Shown piece after piece: positions 5,265 to 7,069 of a stretch of DNA of 7,069 nucleotides (position 1 is the first letter of the stretch; every line of letters begins with the position of its first letter). The stretch is from positions 1 to 7,069 of the forward strand of contig CAMWRO010000154.1 of NCBI GenBank assembly GCA_947176615.1. Reading direction: 5' to 3'. Source of the stretch: an uncultured Porphyromonadaceae bacterium. GTDB lineage: Bacteria; Bacteroidota; Bacteroidia; Bacteroidales; Muribaculaceae. The position numbers and the translations under genes were made by a program. The notes below the pieces were generated by a model that was not told where the DNA came from, searched no databases, and saw nothing but the letters and a program-made list of their open reading frames with translations.

Positions 5265-7069
5265 ATGAAGATATATATCCTGATAATCCTGACTGTCATA
5301 GCTGTCATAAGAGCCGAAGCGCAATACACCTTTGATAAGCCTCTCTACGGTGCCGCCTACTATCATGAGTATATGCCTGTCGAGCGACTCGACAAGGATA
5401 TCGCGATGATGGTAGAGGCCGGACTGTCGGTGGTGCGTGTCGGCGAATCGGCATGGGGCATTTTCGAGCCACAGGAAAATGAGTTCAGATTCGAGTGGAT
5501 GGACACGATAATCGACAAGTTTCACGCTGCGGGAATAAAGGTCATCCTCGGGACACCGACTTATTCAATCCCTGCGTGGCTCGCCCACAAATATCCTGAA
5601 GTCCTCTCGGAAAAAATCGATGGCAAGAAGTCGCACTATGGCATCCGTCAGAACATGAACTTCACCCATCCGACCTATAAATTCTACTGCGAGCGTATAA
5701 TCCGTAAAATGCTCGAAAGATACGCCGGTCATCCCGCCATCATCGGCTATCAGGTAGACAATGAGCTTGAATCGCGCGGCATCAATAACCGCGACTACTT
5801 CATCGGGTTCAGAAATCACGTCAAGGAGAAGTTTGGCGGTGACCTCGATCTCCTCACAAGGGAGTGGGGCATGAACTACTGGGGCATGAACATCAACACA
5901 TGGGAGGAATTTTATGAGCGCGACGGTGTGACCAACCCTTCATATAAGAACGAATGGGAGCGATATAACCGCAGACAGATTGCCGACTTCCTCAACTGGC
6001 AGTGTGACATAGTGAATGAATACAAGCGCAAGGACCAGTTTATCACCCACTGTTTCATGCCTGCGTTCCACAATGCTGACCAAGTCGAGTCGTTCCGCCA
6101 GATGCAGTACCCGGCCATCAACGTCTATCATGGTGTCCAAGGAGGTCAGGACGGTCAGCTGATAGCCTATGCAGGTGACTTTGTCAGAACCGTGGCCCGC
6201 AACAATTACCTCATAACCGAAACCAACGCTCAGGGAACTGGCTGGGATTCCGCCGGTCAGTATCCACCCTTTGACAATCAGTTGCGTCAGAATGTCTATG
6301 CCCACTACGCCTCCGGCGCGAATATGGTCGAATATTGGCACTGGGCCACTCTCCATTACGGACAGGAGACCTATTGGCGCGGAGTCCTCGGCCACGACCT
6401 TCTGCCCAACCGCATATACAGGGAGTTTCAGCGCACTGCCGGAGAGCTTGACAGAATAGGCAGTGACATTGTCAACCTAAAAAAGAATAACAAGGTCGCC
6501 ATTCTCTACAGCCACGACTCCCACCATGCCCTCACATTCATGCCATATATCAACGGCGGCGGTTATCCGACTGATGTGAACTATCCCGTCCATCTCGCCC
6601 ACAGAGCCCTTTACAATCAGAACATCGAGACCGATATAATACCTTGCGACAAGGTCCGCGATTTCAGCGGCTACTCGATGCTTGTGATTCCTCCGCTCTA
6701 TGTGGCTGACGACAGTCTGCTCAACGCCATCGACCGTTTTGTCAGCGAGGGTGGAAACGTGGTCATGATGCTCAAGAGCGCATATTGCAATGAACATTCC
6801 GCCGTGAGAGCCGAGTGTGCTCCCGGCCCGCTGCGAAAGGCCTGCGGTTTCTACTATCAGGAATATTCCTCGATATGGCCGATGAAACTTAAAGACAATG
6901 CTTTCGGCCTTGGCGACGACAACAGCATCGACACTTGGTATGAGTTTCTGATTCCCGAGACTGCCAGACCTCTCGCTTATGCCGACCACCAGTTTTTCGG
7001 ACAGTGGCCGGCAGTGACTGAAAACAGTTATGGAAGGAGCAAACTCTCCTACATCGGCACAGATCCCTC
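5265..7069 (+). CDS. Glycoside hydrolase family 42 beta-galactosidase-type enzyme, exported, partial (C-terminus beyond right edge)
   Basis: A retaining exo-glycosidase; GH42 members release beta-galactose, and some release alpha-L-arabinopyranose. The ATG at 5265 begins a signal peptide (MKIYILIILTVIAVIRAEA, likely cut before QYTF), so the enzyme is periplasmic or exported and not cytoplasmic like many GH42 proteins. Residues about 25-400 form the TIM barrel. It opens with YGAAYYHEYMP, carries the acid/base Glu167 in YQVDNELES and the nucleophile Glu319 in LITETNAQGTGW, and then shows GANMVEYWHW (352-361) and GVLGHD. From about residue 408 (NNKVAILYSHDSHHAL) comes the flavodoxin-like trimerisation domain. 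In all, 601 codons plus two bases are visible. Usual lengths of about 650-700 residues imply that a short domain C is missing. The Cys cluster that binds zinc in some GH42 enzymes is not seen after Glu167. The gap to the GH43 gene is 28 bases, so the two are probably co-transcribed. Confidence 0.93.
   Translation, partial: MKIYILIILTVIAVIRAEAQYTFDKPLYGAAYYHEYMPVERLDKDIAMMVEAGLSVVRVGESAWGIFEPQENEFRFEWMDTIIDKFHAAGIKVILGTPTYSIPAWLAHKYPEVLSEKIDGKKSHYGIRQNMNFTHPTYKFYCERIIRKMLERYAGHPAIIGYQVDNELESRGINNRDYFIGFRNHVKEKFGGDLDLLTREWGMNYWGMNINTWEEFYERDGVTNPSYKNEWERYNRRQIADFLNWQCDIVNEYKRKDQFITHCFMPAFHNADQVESFRQMQYPAINVYHGVQGGQDGQLIAYAGDFVRTVARNNYLITETNAQGTGWDSAGQYPPFDNQLRQNVYAHYASGANMVEYWHWATLHYGQETYWRGVLGHDLLPNRIYREFQRTAGELDRIGSDIVNLKKNNKVAILYSHDSHHALTFMPYINGGGYPTDVNYPVHLAHRALYNQNIETDIIPCDKVRDFSGYSMLVIPPLYVADDSLLNAIDRFVSEGGNVVMMLKSAYCNEHSAVRAECAPGPLRKACGFYYQEYSSIWPMKLKDNAFGLGDDNSIDTWYEFLIPETARPLAYADHQFFGQWPAVTENSYGRSKLSYIGTDP

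Noticed and set aside
5018..6989. Minus-strand frames opposite the GH43 end and the GH42 gene
   Set aside because: The plus-strand GH42 frame is continuous with both catalytic glutamates and its domain order; the opposite frames show no domain.
1..7069. CRISPR arrays, tRNA or rRNA genes, insertion sequences
   Set aside because: No regularly spaced repeats, RNA-gene signatures, transposase motifs or terminal inverted repeats were seen on either strand.

Overview
The window reads as a fragment of a carbohydrate-utilisation locus (a polysaccharide utilisation locus, PUL) from a Bacteroidota bacterium, most likely order Bacteroidales. The reasons are a hybrid two-component-type sensor with a periplasmic double propeller, Bacteroidota-style promoter elements (TAnnTTTG) in front of both divergent transcription units, no visible Shine-Dalgarno sequences, and exported glycoside hydrolases, one apparently a lipoprotein. 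The coding DNA looks close to balanced in GC and the intergenic DNA is clearly AT-rich. This would suit several gut Bacteroidales, but genus cannot be fixed from the window.

Layout: positions 1-3327 are filled by one minus-strand gene, the first 1109 codons of a hybrid two-component system (HTCS) regulator. It is cut by the left edge before its expected receiver and AraC-type DNA-binding domains. Positions 3328-3649 are a 322-base divergent intergenic region with a candidate promoter for each direction and short phased direct repeats that could be operators. Positions 3650-5236 encode a complete GH43 glycosidase with a C-terminal beta-sandwich. After a 28-base gap, 5265-7069 encodes a GH42 beta-galactosidase-type enzyme that runs off the right edge.

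Inferred logic: the HTCS periplasmic sensor would bind an oligosaccharide released from a plant-type glycan and, through phosphorelay, activate the divergent GH43-GH42 operon. The two enzymes would remove terminal arabinofuranosyl or xylosyl units (GH43) and beta-galactosyl or alpha-L-arabinopyranosyl units (GH42). The combination would fit an arabinogalactan, pectic side chain or substituted xylan. No SusC/SusD pair is in the window, so the substrate assignment is inference.

I did not find a clearly novel system. The most interesting unexplained structure is the set of phased direct repeats in the divergent regulatory region.
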